Positions 10,521 through 21,981 are shown, counted from the stretch's first letter. The stretch: 64,000 nt of DNA from Actinomycetota bacterium (GCA_016870515.1 VGBL01000008.1:26339-90338), one strand, 5' to 3'. The notes: generated by a model from the sequence alone, not told the origin. Numbers and translations: made by a program.

Positions 10521-11903
10521 GTGGAGATCGTGGCGGATGGCGACGGTTCGAGCACGTCGATGCCTGCCGACTACGCGTCGCTACAGGAACAACTTCTGGG
10601 TCGCTGGCCTGAGAGCGCGATCCAGCCCTCGCTGGAGCGCATCGCCGCCATCATGGATCTCCTGGGAGAGCCGCAGTTGACCTACCCGGTCATCCAGGTC
10701 ACCGGCACCAACGGCAAGTCATCGACTGCACGCATGATTGCGAGCCTGCTTCGCGCCTTCGGGCTACGAACCGGCCTCTACACCAGTCCCCACCTCGTGG
10801 ACATTCGCGAACGCATCGAGATCGACGGTTCGCCCATCAGCCCTGAAGCGTTGGTCGCTGTTGCCTACGACGTCGCTCCATACATCGCCGCCGTCGACTC
10901 GCGAATGGAGTCAGAGGGTCGCACCCCCGTCACCTTCTTTGAGGCCATGACCGCCATCGCCTATGCCGCCTTCGCCGATGCTCCGGTGGATGTCGCAGTC
11001 GTCGAAGTGGGCATCGGGGGCACCTGGGACGCCACATCCGTGTGCCGCCCGCAGGTCGCGGTGTTCACTCGCGTGGATATTGACCACGCAGACATCCTCG
11101 GAGAGACCATCGAACTCATTGCGAGCGAGAAGTCGGGAATTATTCGCGAGGGATCTTTTGCTGTTTCCGCGAGTCAGGATCCGGCGGCCGAGTCGGTGAT
11201 CCGGGCGCGCGCAGCCGGGATGGGAGCCACCGTCGCCTGGCAGGGCGACAACTTCTGGGTCGCAGACCGCACGGTGGCCGTTGGCGGACAGGTGCTCAAC
11301 CTGCACGGGCTTACGTGCGAGTACGACGACGTGTTCGTGCCGCTCTTCGGCCCCTTCCAAGCAGACAACGCGGCTGTAGCCCTCGCCGCGGTCGAGGCCT
11401 TCGTCGGCGGGGGCGCCTTCGCGCTGGATGTCGATGCCGTGCGCCAGGGGTTTGCGGACGTCGTGTCACCGGGACGACTGGAGATCGCACGTCGTGGTCC
11501 CACGGTGATCGTCGACGCCGCTCACAATCCCGCCGGTGCAAAGGCGTTGGCGAAGGCCCTGGGCGAGTCATTCGCCTTCACACACCTGGTCGGGGTGGTT
11601 GCCGTGCTCGGCGACAAGGACGTCGGGGGCATCCTGACGGCGCTTGAGCCTGTGCTCGATCAGGTCGTCGTCACCCAAAACGCTTCACCGCGCTGCCTTC
11701 CCGTCGATGACCTCGCAGCTCTGGCCCGGCAGGTCTTCGGCGACGAACGCGTCGAGGTCGCTCCGCAGATCGATGATGCGATCGATGTCGGCGTGAGACT
11801 GGCTGAGGAGGCCGACACATATGCGGCGTCGGGCGTGATCGTGACCGGCTCTGTGGTTACTGCCGGTCAAGCGCGTGTGCTGCTGGGAGTTCGAGACCGG
11901 TGA
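10521..11903 (+). CDS. folC: dihydrofolate synthase/folylpolyglutamate synthase
   Basis: VTGTNGKSSTARMIASLLRAFGLRTGLYTSPHL, VDAAHNPAGAKAL motifs. Confidence 0.95.
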   Translation: MEIVADGDGSSTSMPADYASLQEQLLGRWPESAIQPSLERIAAIMDLLGEPQLTYPVIQVTGTNGKSSTARMIASLLRAFGLRTGLYTSPHLVDIRERIEIDGSPISPEALVAVAYDVAPYIAAVDSRMESEGRTPVTFFEAMTAIAYAAFADAPVDVAVVEVGIGGTWDATSVCRPQVAVFTRVDIDHADILGETIELIASEKSGIIREGSFAVSASQDPAAESVIRARAAGMGATVAWQGDNFWVADRTVAVGGQVLNLHGLTCEYDDVFVPLFGPFQADNAAVALAAVEAFVGGGAFALDVDAVRQGFADVVSPGRLEIARRGPTVIVDAAHNPAGAKALAKALGESFAFTHLVGVVAVLGDKDVGGILTALEPVLDQVVVTQNASPRCLPVDDLAALARQVFGDERVEVAPQIDDAIDVGVRLAEEADTYAASGVIVTGSVVTAGQARVLLGVRDR

Positions 11904-12220
11904 GGGTTCTCGGTGGATCGGTGCTGGCCCTGGAGGCGATCGTAGTCATCCTGGCGATTCCCGTGGTCATCGTGGTCGGGACCCTTCCGGTATCGCCGGC
12001 CATTGCGATCCCGGTGGGAGTCGCCCTGGCTATCGGCCTGATTGTCGCTGCGCGCTACGTCACGAGGCCCTGGGCCATACCGGTCGGCTGGGTGCTCCAG
12101 GCGTTGGTTGTCCTCACCGGATTTCTTGCTCCCGCGATGTTCATCGTCGGCGGGATCTTTGCGCTGTTGTGGCTGCTCGCCATCAGGCTCGCCAGCGACG
12201 TCGAAGGTCGCGCCCAGTAG
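11900..12220 (+). CDS. DUF4233 family membrane protein
   Basis: Hydrophobic 106 aa protein between folC and ndk, a common actinobacterial arrangement. Confidence 0.75.
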   Translation: MRVLGGSVLALEAIVVILAIPVVIVVGTLPVSPAIAIPVGVALAIGLIVAARYVTRPWAIPVGWVLQALVVLTGFLAPAMFIVGGIFALLWLLAIRLASDVEGRAQ

Positions 12221-12256
12221 GCTGCAGCCACCTTCCGTCACCAACAGGAGATTTCC

Positions 12257-12667
12257 TTGACTCAGCGCACCCTCGTCCTGGTTAAGCCCGATGGCGTTGC
12301 ACGCGGCCTCGTCGGCAACGTCCTCTCGCGCATTGAACGCAAGGGATTTCGGCTCATCGCCCTGGAGATGCGTACCCTCAGCGCAACCGTTGCAGAGGAG
12401 CATTACGCCGAGCACGCCGGCAAGCCCTTCTTCCGGGATCTCGTTGACTTCATCACCTCCGGTCCGCTGGTCGCGGCCGTCATCGAAGGCCCCGAGGCAA
12501 TCGCCTCTTGGCGGACGATGATGGGAGCGACCAATCCGGCCAACTCAGCTCCGGGCACCATTCGTGGGGATCTAGCGACGGAGACGCAGTTCAACGTGAC
12601 CCACGGATCGGATTCCCCCGAGTCGGCAGCCCGCGAGATCGCACTCTTCTTCCCCGGCCTGGCGTAG
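12257..12667 (+). CDS. ndk: nucleoside diphosphate kinase
   Basis: [43 protein letters not shown]. Confidence 0.98.
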   Translation: MTQRTLVLVKPDGVARGLVGNVLSRIERKGFRLIALEMRTLSATVAEEHYAEHAGKPFFRDLVDFITSGPLVAAVIEGPEAIASWRTMMGATNPANSAPGTIRGDLATETQFNVTHGSDSPESAAREIALFFPGLA

Positions 12668-12670
12668 TCC

Positions 12671-14041
12671 ATGGCCGTGCGCACCGGGTCGCGCGTTGCG
12701 ATCACTATCGCAGCCGCTGCTGCCGGCACATACGTCGCGTCCCGGCCCTCACTGGTGCCGTGGCCTGATCGCGTGCGGCCGGCCGTGACCGCGCTGCTTG
12801 GCGGCGTCACGGCGGCGACGACATTCGCGGCCGCTGGCGCCATCGGCTTGCGCGGGGGATCGGCGCCGTCACTTGCCCGTCGCACGCGGCGACTCGTAGG
12901 GACCGGACTCGCGGTCGGCACAGCCACCGGTGCCGTGCGAGTGGCCAAGTCTCGGGCATCGACGCGACTCCAGGGGGGCGGTCGTCGGATCGAATCGGGA
13001 TTCGCCGCCCCTCCGTCACTCGACACGCTGTCGGGGGGCCCGGGTTCCCTCGTCGACTACACGACCGTGGGGCGAGAAGGCGCCCGCTTCCTCAGTTCCA
13101 GCGTTTGCGCCAGGGTGACCGAGGAGGTGACGGGCCGCCGGCCGGACATGTCTGCGATTCGGGTGTTCGTCGGATACGACTCGGCCCCCACGCCCGAGGC
13201 GCGCGTTGCCCTCGCGCTCGCTGAGCTCCGGCGCACGGGAGCCTATGACCGCGGCCAACTCCTCATCGGCGCGCCTGCTGGCAGCGGATACGCCAACTCG
13301 ACGCCCGTCGACGTGCTGGAGATCCTCACCGGCGGAGACGTTGCTGCTGTCGCGGTGGGCTACGGATTGCTGCCGTCGTTCCTGTCGCTCGACCGCGTGC
13401 AGCTCGCATCGCTCACGCAGCGCTTGCTCATTGACGGCATCACCGCTGACCTTGCTGGTCGCTCGAAGCGTCCGCGCGTGCTGCTCTACGGCGAGAGTCT
13501 TGGGGCTCGTGTCCAGCAGGCAGCGATTCCCGCAGGCTCGCCCGACCTCGACCGCATCGGTGCAGACGCGGCGCTGTGGGTGGGCACGCCCGGCGGACCC
13601 CAGTCGGTCGCCTTCCACGCGGCTGTGGCGAGCGAGTCGATCACCATCGACCGTCCCGAGCAGATTCCCGATCCGGTCCCGGAGCCGCGGCCTCGAGTGT
13701 GGTTCCTCGAGCACGATGGCGATCCAGTGGTTCGTTTCGAGCCGACGATCGCCTACCGGCGACCGCCCTGGTTGGCTCAGCGACCGCGCGGTCGCAACGT
13801 CCCGGAGGAGATGCTCTGGGCTCCGGGCATCACCTGGGTGCAGGTCATGGTCGACACCCTCTTCGCTACCAATGTCAAGCCCGGGCAGTTCGAGAGCCGG
13901 GGCCACGACTACCGCGCGGACCTCGGCGCCACCGTGACTGCCGCGTACTCCCTGTCCGCGGATCCGGGGACAGCCGCACGCCTGGAGACCGCCCTGCGCA
14001 GCCTGGAGATCGCGCGCGCCGAGCGCATCACCGAGGCCTGA
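12671..14041 (+). CDS. alpha/beta-hydrolase family membrane protein (Abhydrolase_9-like)
   Basis: N-terminal hydrophobic segments, YDSAPTPEARVALALAELRRTGAYDR, LLYGESLGARVQQAA (nucleophile elbow GESLG). Confidence 0.8.
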   Translation: MAVRTGSRVAITIAAAAAGTYVASRPSLVPWPDRVRPAVTALLGGVTAATTFAAAGAIGLRGGSAPSLARRTRRLVGTGLAVGTATGAVRVAKSRASTRLQGGGRRIESGFAAPPSLDTLSGGPGSLVDYTTVGREGARFLSSSVCARVTEEVTGRRPDMSAIRVFVGYDSAPTPEARVALALAELRRTGAYDRGQLLIGAPAGSGYANSTPVDVLEILTGGDVAAVAVGYGLLPSFLSLDRVQLASLTQRLLIDGITADLAGRSKRPRVLLYGESLGARVQQAAIPAGSPDLDRIGADAALWVGTPGGPQSVAFHAAVASESITIDRPEQIPDPVPEPRPRVWFLEHDGDPVVRFEPTIAYRRPPWLAQRPRGRNVPEEMLWAPGITWVQVMVDTLFATNVKPGQFESRGHDYRADLGATVTAAYSLSADPGTAARLETALRSLEIARAERITEA

Positions 14042-14150
14042 TCCCCCCGTGAATTCGGGGGTTTGGCCGTCTGCCCGTACCATGGATGGCACGTCGAGCA
14101 GCGGACCTGCGGGTTCGCCCTGAGGGAAGGTCAGCGCGTTGTCCAACACG

Positions 14151-15170
14151 ATGTCCTTCGTCGGTCGAGACATGGCCGTCGATCTGGGCACCGCCAACAC
14201 CCTCGTCTACGTCCGCGGTCGAGGCATCGTCCTCAACGAACCCTCCGTCGTGGCCATCAATCAAAACACCGGGGGCATCCTGGCGGTGGGCGCTGATGCC
14301 AAGAAGATGATCGGCCGCACCCCCGGCAATATCGTCGCCATCAGGCCCCTCAAGGACGGCGTGATCGCCGACTTCGACACCACTGAGCGCATGCTCCGCT
14401 ACTTCATCCAGAAGGTCCACCGCCGCCGCCACCTGGCCAAGCCTCGCCTGGTCATCTGCGTGCCCTCCGGCATCACCGGGGTCGAGCAGCGCGCCGTCAA
14501 GGACGCCGGCTACGCCGCTGGCGCGCGCAAGGTCTACATCATCGAGGAGCCGATGGCTGCTGCCATCGGCGCCAATCTTCCTGTGCATGAGCCCACCGGC
14601 AACATGGTCGTCGACATTGGTGGTGGCACGACCGAGGTGGCGGTCATCTCTCTTGGCGGCATTGTCACGTCGATCTCCATACGCGTCGGCGGCGACGAGC
14701 TCGACAACGCCATCATTCAATACGTCAAGAAGGAGTACTCGCTGCTGCTTGGCGAGCGCACGGCCGAGGAGATCAAGGTCGCCATCGGATCGGCATTTCC
14801 TATGCCCGATGAGCCGCACGCCGAGATCAGGGGCCGCGACCTGGTGAGCGGCCTGCCCCGCACCGTGGTCGTAACCGCCGAGGAGATGCGAAGGGCCATT
14901 GACGAGCCCGTCAACGCCATCGTTGACGTCGTCAAGACGACCCTCGACCGCACGCCGCCCGAGCTCTCCGGCGACATCATGGATCGCGGAATCGTACTCA
15001 CTGGCGGCGGTGCCCTCCTGTGCGGGCTCGACGAGCGCCTGCGACACGAGACGGGTATGCCCATCGTCGTCGCCGAGTCGCCGCTCGATTGCGTTGCCCT
15101 GGGCTCGGGCAAGTGCGTGGAGGAGTTCGAGGCCCTCCAGCAGGTCCTCATCTCCGAGCCTCGGCACTAG
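14151..15170 (+). CDS. mreB: rod shape-determining protein MreB
   Basis: [50 protein letters not shown]; start could be TTG 14139. Confidence 0.97.
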   Translation: MSFVGRDMAVDLGTANTLVYVRGRGIVLNEPSVVAINQNTGGILAVGADAKKMIGRTPGNIVAIRPLKDGVIADFDTTERMLRYFIQKVHRRRHLAKPRLVICVPSGITGVEQRAVKDAGYAAGARKVYIIEEPMAAAIGANLPVHEPTGNMVVDIGGGTTEVAVISLGGIVTSISIRVGGDELDNAIIQYVKKEYSLLLGERTAEEIKVAIGSAFPMPDEPHAEIRGRDLVSGLPRTVVVTAEEMRRAIDEPVNAIVDVVKTTLDRTPPELSGDIMDRGIVLTGGGALLCGLDERLRHETGMPIVVAESPLDCVALGSGKCVEEFEALQQVLISEPRH

Positions 15171-15200
15171 GCGGTCCGGGCCGGCCCGCCCGTCAGCATC

Positions 15201-16091
15201 ATGAGAGACATCCGACGCGCGCGCATCGTCCTAGCCGTGCTCGTGCTGATATCGGTGACGATGATCCTGCTCGATCTTCGAGGAGGCGAGTCAGGACCAC
15301 TCGGTCCACTTCGCGCGGTCGGCGCCACGGTCATCGGACCGCTTGAGCGCGGTGCTGCGACCGTCGTGGTCCCCGTACGCTCCTACATCGACTCCGTCGC
15401 CAACATCGGCGATAAGGATCGAGTGATCGCCGATCTCACGGTGGAGAACGACGCGCTGAGAGCGCAACTCGACACCGTCGCCAATGACCGTGCGCGAGTG
15501 GCCGACCTAGAGGCCCTGCTTGGTCTCATCGATGCCAATGACTACGTCACCGTGCCGGCACAGGTCATCGCCGTGGGGCCCGCCCAGGGGTTCGCCTGGA
15601 CCGTCACGATCGACTCGGGTTCGCGTGATGGGGTCGAGCGCGACATGTCGGTTATCAGCGGGAGGGGCCTCGTGGGCCGCGTCATCTCCGTGGCGCCGGC
15701 AACCGCCACCGTGCTTCTCCTCGTGGACGCCACGTCGACCGTCGGCGGGCGGCTAGCCGGCACCTCGCAGATCGGTATCGTCTCGGGCACCGGTCGCCAG
15801 GACGTGCTCCAGATGCAGTTCCTCGACCCGCTCGCCGTGATCAACCTGGGCGAGGTCATCGTCACCTTCGGGTCGGAAGGGGATCGTCCCTACGCGCCGG
15901 GCATCCCCATCGGCACCGTCAAGGAGATGCGCGGGACCGAGGGCCAGCTCACCCGCTCGGCGATCGTCGAGCCATACGTCGACATTTCGGTGCTCGACAT
16001 TGTCGGAGTGGTGCTTCGTGCGCCCGAACGCTCCGAGCGCGAGCCTGTCAATGTCACGCCCACCCCCACGTCGACCGGGGGTGCTCCCTGA
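15201..16091 (+). CDS. mreC: rod shape-determining protein MreC
   Basis: Position after mreB; N-terminal TM, coiled segment, GRGLVGRVISVAPATATVLLLVDATSTVGGRL. Confidence 0.92.
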   Translation: MRDIRRARIVLAVLVLISVTMILLDLRGGESGPLGPLRAVGATVIGPLERGAATVVVPVRSYIDSVANIGDKDRVIADLTVENDALRAQLDTVANDRARVADLEALLGLIDANDYVTVPAQVIAVGPAQGFAWTVTIDSGSRDGVERDMSVISGRGLVGRVISVAPATATVLLLVDATSTVGGRLAGTSQIGIVSGTGRQDVLQMQFLDPLAVINLGEVIVTFGSEGDRPYAPGIPIGTVKEMRGTEGQLTRSAIVEPYVDISVLDIVGVVLRAPERSEREPVNVTPTPTSTGGAP

Positions 16092-16603
16092 TGACCGTGC
16101 GTCGTGTCGTGCTGTGCGCGCTGCTGATCGTGATTGCGGTGATCGTCGAGGTCACCGTGCTGGCACCGCTTGACTTCCCCGGAGCGACGCCGAGCCTTGT
16201 CCTCGTGGTCGTCGCTGCGCTCGCCTTCGCCTTTGGCCCCACGACCGGCGCAGCCTGCGGATTCGCCGCGGGCCTCCTCCTCAATCTTGCGCCTCCTACC
16301 ACGGCAACGCTGGGGATCTCATCGCTGATACTCACGGTGATCGGCTATGCGCTCGGCCGCGTCTTCGATTCCGACACGCGGCCCCTGATGCTGACAACGC
16401 TGCTAACGTCAGGCGCTGCTGCACTCTCGATCCTGGCCGGAGCGGCCCTCGGGGGACTCCTGGGGAATCCGCGGATCGTCTGGGGCGATGTGCCGGTGTT
16501 GATCCTCACAGCGGCCCTTTACGCCGCCATTCTGGCTCTGCTCGTCATCCCCGTCGTCAATCGTCTGTCGCGCGCCTTCGTACCCGAGGCCTATCCGCGC
16601 TAG
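16091..16603 (+). CDS. mreD: rod shape-determining protein MreD
   Basis: Hydrophobic protein directly after mreC. Confidence 0.85.
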   Translation: MTVRRVVLCALLIVIAVIVEVTVLAPLDFPGATPSLVLVVVAALAFAFGPTTGAACGFAAGLLLNLAPPTTATLGISSLILTVIGYALGRVFDSDTRPLMLTTLLTSGAAALSILAGAALGGLLGNPRIVWGDVPVLILTAALYAAILALLVIPVVNRLSRAFVPEAYPR

Positions 16604-16677
16604 GAGGCCGCGTCAGGACGACTCGTCGGGGTGGGGCGTCGTACCGTGGGACCGATCGCGATCGAGGAGGTGAGGAC

Positions 16678-18825
16678 ATGAGCGAGAAGTCGAATGTGCG
16701 GCTCGTTGTCCTCGGAGTCCTCATCGTCTCGCTCGTCGGCACGCTTCTCGCACGGCTCTTCTACCTGCAGTTAGTGGCCGGCGACGAATTCCGCGCCCAG
16801 GCCGTGAGCAATTCGACCCGCGAGGTCATCTCCCCTGCGGCGCGTGGGCTGATCCTCGATCAGCGCGGACGGCCGCTGGTGGCCAACCGCACATCACTCG
16901 TTGTCTCGGTGGACCGCGCCGAACTCATGCGCGAGGAGGATGACGGCGCTACCGTCATCCCTCGCCTGGCCGAGGCACTGGGGGTCACTCCCGAGTCGAT
17001 AGAGCAGCGCCTCATGCCGTGCGGGTCCGAAGGGGCGCCGCCACTGCCCGTCTGCTGGGACGGATCGCCCTATCAGCCGGTGCCGGTCGCCAAGGACGTT
17101 GACACAGTCACGGCGCTGACCATCATGGAGCGTCGCGCTGAGTTCCCCGGCATCACCGCGCAGGTCGAAGCCGTTCGGGTATACCCGGGACCATTCGACG
17201 CAAATCTCGCGCACGTGCTGGGCTACGTAGGCCCGGTGACCCAGGAGCAGCTCGACGAGCAAGGTGACTCGACCGATCCCGCACGACTGAGATTGCGCGA
17301 TCTCGTCGGACGCAACGGCCTCGAAGCGCAATACGACACCGTTCTGCGCGGTATCCCAGGCGTGACGACTCTCGCGGTCGACCAGGCCGGCCGGGTCACA
17401 GGAACGCTGGCCGAGTCGCAGGCGGTAGCTGGCAACTACGTCGTCACCAGCATTGATGCGCGCCTGCAAGAGGTAGTCGAATCAGCACTCGCTGAGGCCG
17501 TATACCGGGCGCGTGACGCGGGGGAGATCGCTGACTCGGGTGCCGCTGTCGTCGTCGACGTCACCAATGGCGAGATCCTCGCCATGGCTAGCTACCCCAC
17601 CTATGACCCGCAGCTGTGGGTCGGCGGTATCTCGACCGCGGACTACGAGCGACTCCTCGAGACCAAGGCCCTGTCGTCCAACTTCGTCCAGGGCACCTAC
17701 CCGCCGGGCTCCACCTACAAGGTGGTCACGACCGTTGCAGCGGCACGCGAGGGCTACGACCTCTACGGCACCTACGACTGCCCGGGCGACTACAAGGTCG
17801 GTTCCCAGCGGTTCCGCAACTTCGAGTCATCCGGCTTCGGGCCGATCACCTTGACGCGTGCCCTCGAGGTCTCGTGCAATACCGTCTTCTACCGAATCGC
17901 CGACGAGATGTGGCTCAAGTCGGGTGGCCTTTACGCACCCAATGGTGCTCCCGATCCGCTCGCCGATGCAGCCGAGGAGTTCTTGCTCGGGTCACGAACT
18001 GGGATCGACCTTCCCAACGAGGCAGCAGGCCTGGTTTCGGGGCGCGACGAGAAGCTCGCCGTGTGGGAGCAGCGTCGCGATGGATGGTGTGCAGACGCCA
18101 AGGACGGTTTCAGCGCAATACGTTCGGAGAATCTGCGACTGGCCGATTACTACACCGCTCTTGCCAAGGAGAATTGCCTCGATGGATTCCGGTGGCGCAA
18201 CGGCGATGCCATCAACGCATCGATCGGCCAGGGTGACACGTCGATCACCCCACTCCAGGTGGCAATGGCCTATGCGTCGATAGCCAATGGCGGCACCGTC
18301 TACCAGCCCCGGGTCGCGAAGGCGATCCTCAGCGGTCGTGGAGAGGTGGTCGAGGAGTTCGCCCCTGTGGTCCGCGGGACCGTGGATGCGCCCCTCGGCA
18401 CCTTCGAGTTCCTGCGTGCCGCCCTGTCCGGCGTGACATTCGACGGCACGGGTCGCGTCCCCTTCGAGGGGTTCCCGCTCGATGAGATCCCGATCGCGTC
18501 CAAGACGGGATCCGCGCAGGTCTTCGGTGCCAAGTCGACCACCGCCTGGTACGCCAGCTTCGCGCCTGCAGACAACCCGCGCTACGCCGTGGTCCTCATG
18601 GTCACGCAGGGCGGCACCGGATCTCTCACGGTCGGACCGAGCGCTCGCACCATCTACGAGGCTCTCTTCGGAGTCACCGGCAGTGTCGTGGATCCCTCCC
18701 AGAGCGTGCTCATCGGAGGGCAGCCGTCGACGGCGTTGCCCGTGGTGAAGCCTGATGGCACGCCCGTCATGCCGGCGAGCGAAACGGCGTCGCCGACGAC
18801 CAGCACGACGGGAGCGCTGCCATGA
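16678..18825 (+). CDS. mrdA: penicillin-binding protein 2
   Basis: RGLILDQRGRPLVANR, STYK (GTYPPGSTYKVVT), SCN-like motif, KTGSAQ. Confidence 0.94.
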   Translation: MSEKSNVRLVVLGVLIVSLVGTLLARLFYLQLVAGDEFRAQAVSNSTREVISPAARGLILDQRGRPLVANRTSLVVSVDRAELMREEDDGATVIPRLAEALGVTPESIEQRLMPCGSEGAPPLPVCWDGSPYQPVPVAKDVDTVTALTIMERRAEFPGITAQVEAVRVYPGPFDANLAHVLGYVGPVTQEQLDEQGDSTDPARLRLRDLVGRNGLEAQYDTVLRGIPGVTTLAVDQAGRVTGTLAESQAVAGNYVVTSIDARLQEVVESALAEAVYRARDAGEIADSGAAVVVDVTNGEILAMASYPTYDPQLWVGGISTADYERLLETKALSSNFVQGTYPPGSTYKVVTTVAAAREGYDLYGTYDCPGDYKVGSQRFRNFESSGFGPITLTRALEVSCNTVFYRIADEMWLKSGGLYAPNGAPDPLADAAEEFLLGSRTGIDLPNEAAGLVSGRDEKLAVWEQRRDGWCADAKDGFSAIRSENLRLADYYTALAKENCLDGFRWRNGDAINASIGQGDTSITPLQVAMAYASIANGGTVYQPRVAKAILSGRGEVVEEFAPVVRGTVDAPLGTFEFLRAALSGVTFDGTGRVPFEGFPLDEIPIASKTGSAQVFGAKSTTAWYASFAPADNPRYAVVLMVTQGGTGSLTVGPSARTIYEALFGVTGSVVDPSQSVLIGGQPSTALPVVKPDGTPVMPASETASPTTSTTGALP

Positions 18826-19991
18826 GCGCCGACCTCCAGCCCCCGGCAGGCAGACGGTTCATCGGTGCGCGCCAGGAGGGCCGGCTGTCCTACTGGCGCC
18901 GCCTCGACTGGATTCTCCTCGGCTCCGGCCTGATCCTCAGCGCTGGCAGTTCGGTCTTCGTGTGGTCGGCAAGTCGATCGGACCTTGCCGGCGATGATCC
19001 TCAGTACTTCCTCAACCGGCACCTCATCAACATCGGCATCGGCGTCGTCCTCGCCGTCGTCATCTCTCGCCTTGACTACCGACTGCTTCGTGCCTACACG
19101 CCGTTGATCTACGGCCTGGCGATCGTGGGAATCCTGCTGGTCTACACGCCCCTGGGCACGACCATCGCGGGCGCCCGAGCCTGGGTGAAGATCCCGGGTG
19201 GCTTCACGCTCCAGCCGTCCGAGTTAGCCAAGGTCGCGATCGTGCTGATCCTCGCGCTCATCCTGGCCGAGAAGCGTGACGCGGAGGCAGAGCCCCGTGA
19301 TCGCGACGTGCTCCTCGCGTTGGCCCTGGCCGCCATACCCATCGGCCTGGTCCTCCTGCAGAACGACACGGGCACGGTCCTCATCATGTGCACGATCGTG
19401 ATCGCCATGGTCGCCGTGTCGGGGGCCCGCACGAGGTGGGTCGCCGGCCTCCTCGTGGGAGGTGCCACGGCGACGGTAGTGGCATGGCAACTCGGATTCG
19501 TAAAGGACTATCAGATCGCGCGCCTGACCTCCTTTGTCAATCCCGAGGAGGCAGCGACGACTGCTTCCTATAACGCCACCCAGGCACGAATCGCCATCGG
19601 CAGTGGCGGCATGTGGGGCGAGGGGCTCTTCCAGGGTCCGCAGACGCAGGGCAACTTCGTGCCCGTCAACGAGAGCGACTTCATCTTCACCGTCATCGGT
19701 GAGGAGGTGGGGTTCGTCGGCGCGGCCATCACTATCGCGCTCCTGAGCATCCTCCTCTGGCGAGGTATGCGCATCGCACTGGCGTCGACCGAGCTCTTCG
19801 GTCGACTCGTCGCCGCCGGCGTGGTGGCATGGCTGGCCTTCCAGATGTTCGAGAACATCGGCATGGCCCTTGGCATCATGCCCATTACCGGCGTACCCCT
19901 TCCCTTCGTCTCCTATGGAGGCACGTCGATGTTTGCCTCGTGGATAGCGCTCGGACTGCTGGAAAACGTGCGCATTCACGAGCAGTCCTAG
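18822..19991 (+). CDS. rodA: rod shape-determining protein RodA (SEDS family)
   Basis: Multi-TM, QPSELAKVAIVLILALILAEKR, PLPFVSYGGTSMFASWIALGLLENVRIHEQS. Confidence 0.94.
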   Translation: MSADLQPPAGRRFIGARQEGRLSYWRRLDWILLGSGLILSAGSSVFVWSASRSDLAGDDPQYFLNRHLINIGIGVVLAVVISRLDYRLLRAYTPLIYGLAIVGILLVYTPLGTTIAGARAWVKIPGGFTLQPSELAKVAIVLILALILAEKRDAEAEPRDRDVLLALALAAIPIGLVLLQNDTGTVLIMCTIVIAMVAVSGARTRWVAGLLVGGATATVVAWQLGFVKDYQIARLTSFVNPEEAATTASYNATQARIAIGSGGMWGEGLFQGPQTQGNFVPVNESDFIFTVIGEEVGFVGAAITIALLSILLWRGMRIALASTELFGRLVAAGVVAWLAFQMFENIGMALGIMPITGVPLPFVSYGGTSMFASWIALGLLENVRIHEQS

Positions 19992-20007
19992 CCGCCTCGC
20001 TACCCTG

Positions 20008-21981
20008 ATGGCCATGGCCCCCGAGTCGGTGTTCGATCGCCTCGAACATCTCCTGCCCTGCGTCCAAAAGCCCATCCAGTACGTCGGGGGCGAGGTCAAT
20101 GCGGTCCAGTCCGACTGGGACGCGGCCGACGTGCGCTGGGCGCTGATGTACCCCGACGCCTACGAGGTAGGAGCCCCCAACCAGGGCGTGCAGATTCTCT
20201 ACGAGGTGCTCAACGAACAGCCGGGTGTCTTGTGCGAGCGCACCTACGCCGTCTGGCCGGACCTCGAGGCGCTCATGCGTGAGCATGACGTGCCGCAGTT
20301 CACGGTCGACGCGCATCGGCCGGTCGGCGCCTTCGACCTCCTCGGGCTCTCGTTCTCCACCGAGCTCGGCTACACCAACATGCTGACGGCACTCGACCTT
20401 GCGGGTATTCCGCTCATGGCCGCTGACCGAGTCGACGGGCATCCACTGGTGGTCGCGGGCGGCCACGCTGCCTTCAATCCCGAACCCATCGCCGATTTCA
20501 TCGACGCTGCGGTGCTCGGTGATGGCGAGCAGGCAGTGCTCGCGCTCAGCGACATCGTCCGCGACTGGAAGGTCGCAGGCCATCCCGGGGGTCGGGCCGG
20601 GCTTCTCGAGCGCATCGCCAAGTCTGGCGTTGCCTACGTCCCTTCCCTGTACGACGTCGAATACCTCGCCGACGGGCGCATACGGCGAGTACTGCCCAAG
20701 CTTGCGGGGATCCCATGGCGGGTCGCGAAGCACACACTGATGGACCTGGACGAATGGGACTACCCCCGGGCCCCGCTTGTGCCGCTCGCCGAGACCGTCC
20801 ACGAGCGCATGAGCGTCGAGATCTTCCGGGGCTGCACGCGCGGCTGCCGCTTCTGCCAGGCGGGCATGATCACCAGGCCGGTGCGCGAACGCAGCAAGGC
20901 AGGGATCGCCGCCATGGTCAAGCGCGGCCTCGCGGCGACGGGCTATGAAGAGGTGGGCCTGCTGTCCCTCTCGAGTGCCGACCACTCCGAGATCGCCGAG
21001 GTCACCACGTATCTGGCCGACTGCTACTCGGATTCGCAGACCTCGCTCTCGCTGCCCAGCACCCGTGTTGACGCCTTCAACGTGGACCTCGCTAACGAGC
21101 TGTCCCGCAATGGGCGACGCAGCGGGCTGACCTTTGCTCCTGAGGGAGGCAGCGAACGCATGCGCAAGGTCATCAACAAGCAGGTGACCGAGGAAGACCT
21201 CATTCGGACAGTGGCGACCGCCTACGCCGCTGGTTGGCGCCAGGTGAAGCTGTATTTCATGTGCGGCCTGCCCACCGAGACTGATGACGACGTGCTTCAG
21301 ATCGCGCGGATGGCCGCCGAAGTCATCCGAGTCGGCCGTGAGGTGAGCGGTCGACGCGACATTCGCTGCACGGTCTCCATCGGCGGCTTTGTCCCAAAGC
21401 CGCACACGCCATTCCAGTGGGCGGCACAACTCGACCACGAGACCACGGATGCTCGACTGGCGCTGCTCCGCGATCGTATTCGATCCAACCGCGAATACGG
21501 CAAGGCCATCGGCATCCGCTACCACGATGGCAAGCCCGGCATCATCGAAGGCCTGCTGTCCCGCGGCGATCGGCGCGTCGGGCGCGTCATCCTCGAAGCA
21601 TGGCGCGCGGGTGCAAGGTTCGATGGCTGGAGCGAGTACTTCGACTTCGAGCGGTGGCAGTCGGCTGCGTCGATTGCCTTGGCCGACGAACCCGTGAGCC
21701 TTGACTGGTACACCGTCCGCGAACGCGAACACTCCGAGGTCCTTCCGTGGGATCACCTGGACTCGGGCCTCGATCGCGAGTGGCTCTGGGAAGACTGGCA
21801 GGCAGCCGTTGACGAAGAGGGAGTCGAGGACTGTCGCTGGACGCCGTGCTTCGACTGCGGTGTGTGCGACCAGATGGGCACGCAGATCCAGGTCGGCCCG
21901 ACGAGCGTCGAGATGGGAATGCCGACAGCACGCGGTGAGACCGGCATACCCCTCAGCCCGCGCGCGGATTCAATGGCGTGA
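20008..21981 (+). CDS. TIGR03960 family B12-binding/radical SAM protein
   Basis: IFRGCTRGCRFCQAGMITRPVRERS radical SAM motif; synteny with the following DUF2344 gene. Confidence 0.9.
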   Translation: MAMAPESVFDRLEHLLPCVQKPIQYVGGEVNAVQSDWDAADVRWALMYPDAYEVGAPNQGVQILYEVLNEQPGVLCERTYAVWPDLEALMREHDVPQFTVDAHRPVGAFDLLGLSFSTELGYTNMLTALDLAGIPLMAADRVDGHPLVVAGGHAAFNPEPIADFIDAAVLGDGEQAVLALSDIVRDWKVAGHPGGRAGLLERIAKSGVAYVPSLYDVEYLADGRIRRVLPKLAGIPWRVAKHTLMDLDEWDYPRAPLVPLAETVHERMSVEIFRGCTRGCRFCQAGMITRPVRERSKAGIAAMVKRGLAATGYEEVGLLSLSSADHSEIAEVTTYLADCYSDSQTSLSLPSTRVDAFNVDLANELSRNGRRSGLTFAPEGGSERMRKVINKQVTEEDLIRTVATAYAAGWRQVKLYFMCGLPTETDDDVLQIARMAAEVIRVGREVSGRRDIRCTVSIGGFVPKPHTPFQWAAQLDHETTDARLALLRDRIRSNREYGKAIGIRYHDGKPGIIEGLLSRGDRRVGRVILEAWRAGARFDGWSEYFDFERWQSAASIALADEPVSLDWYTVREREHSEVLPWDHLDSGLDREWLWEDWQAAVDEEGVEDCRWTPCFDCGVCDQMGTQIQVGPTSVEMGMPTARGETGIPLSPRADSMA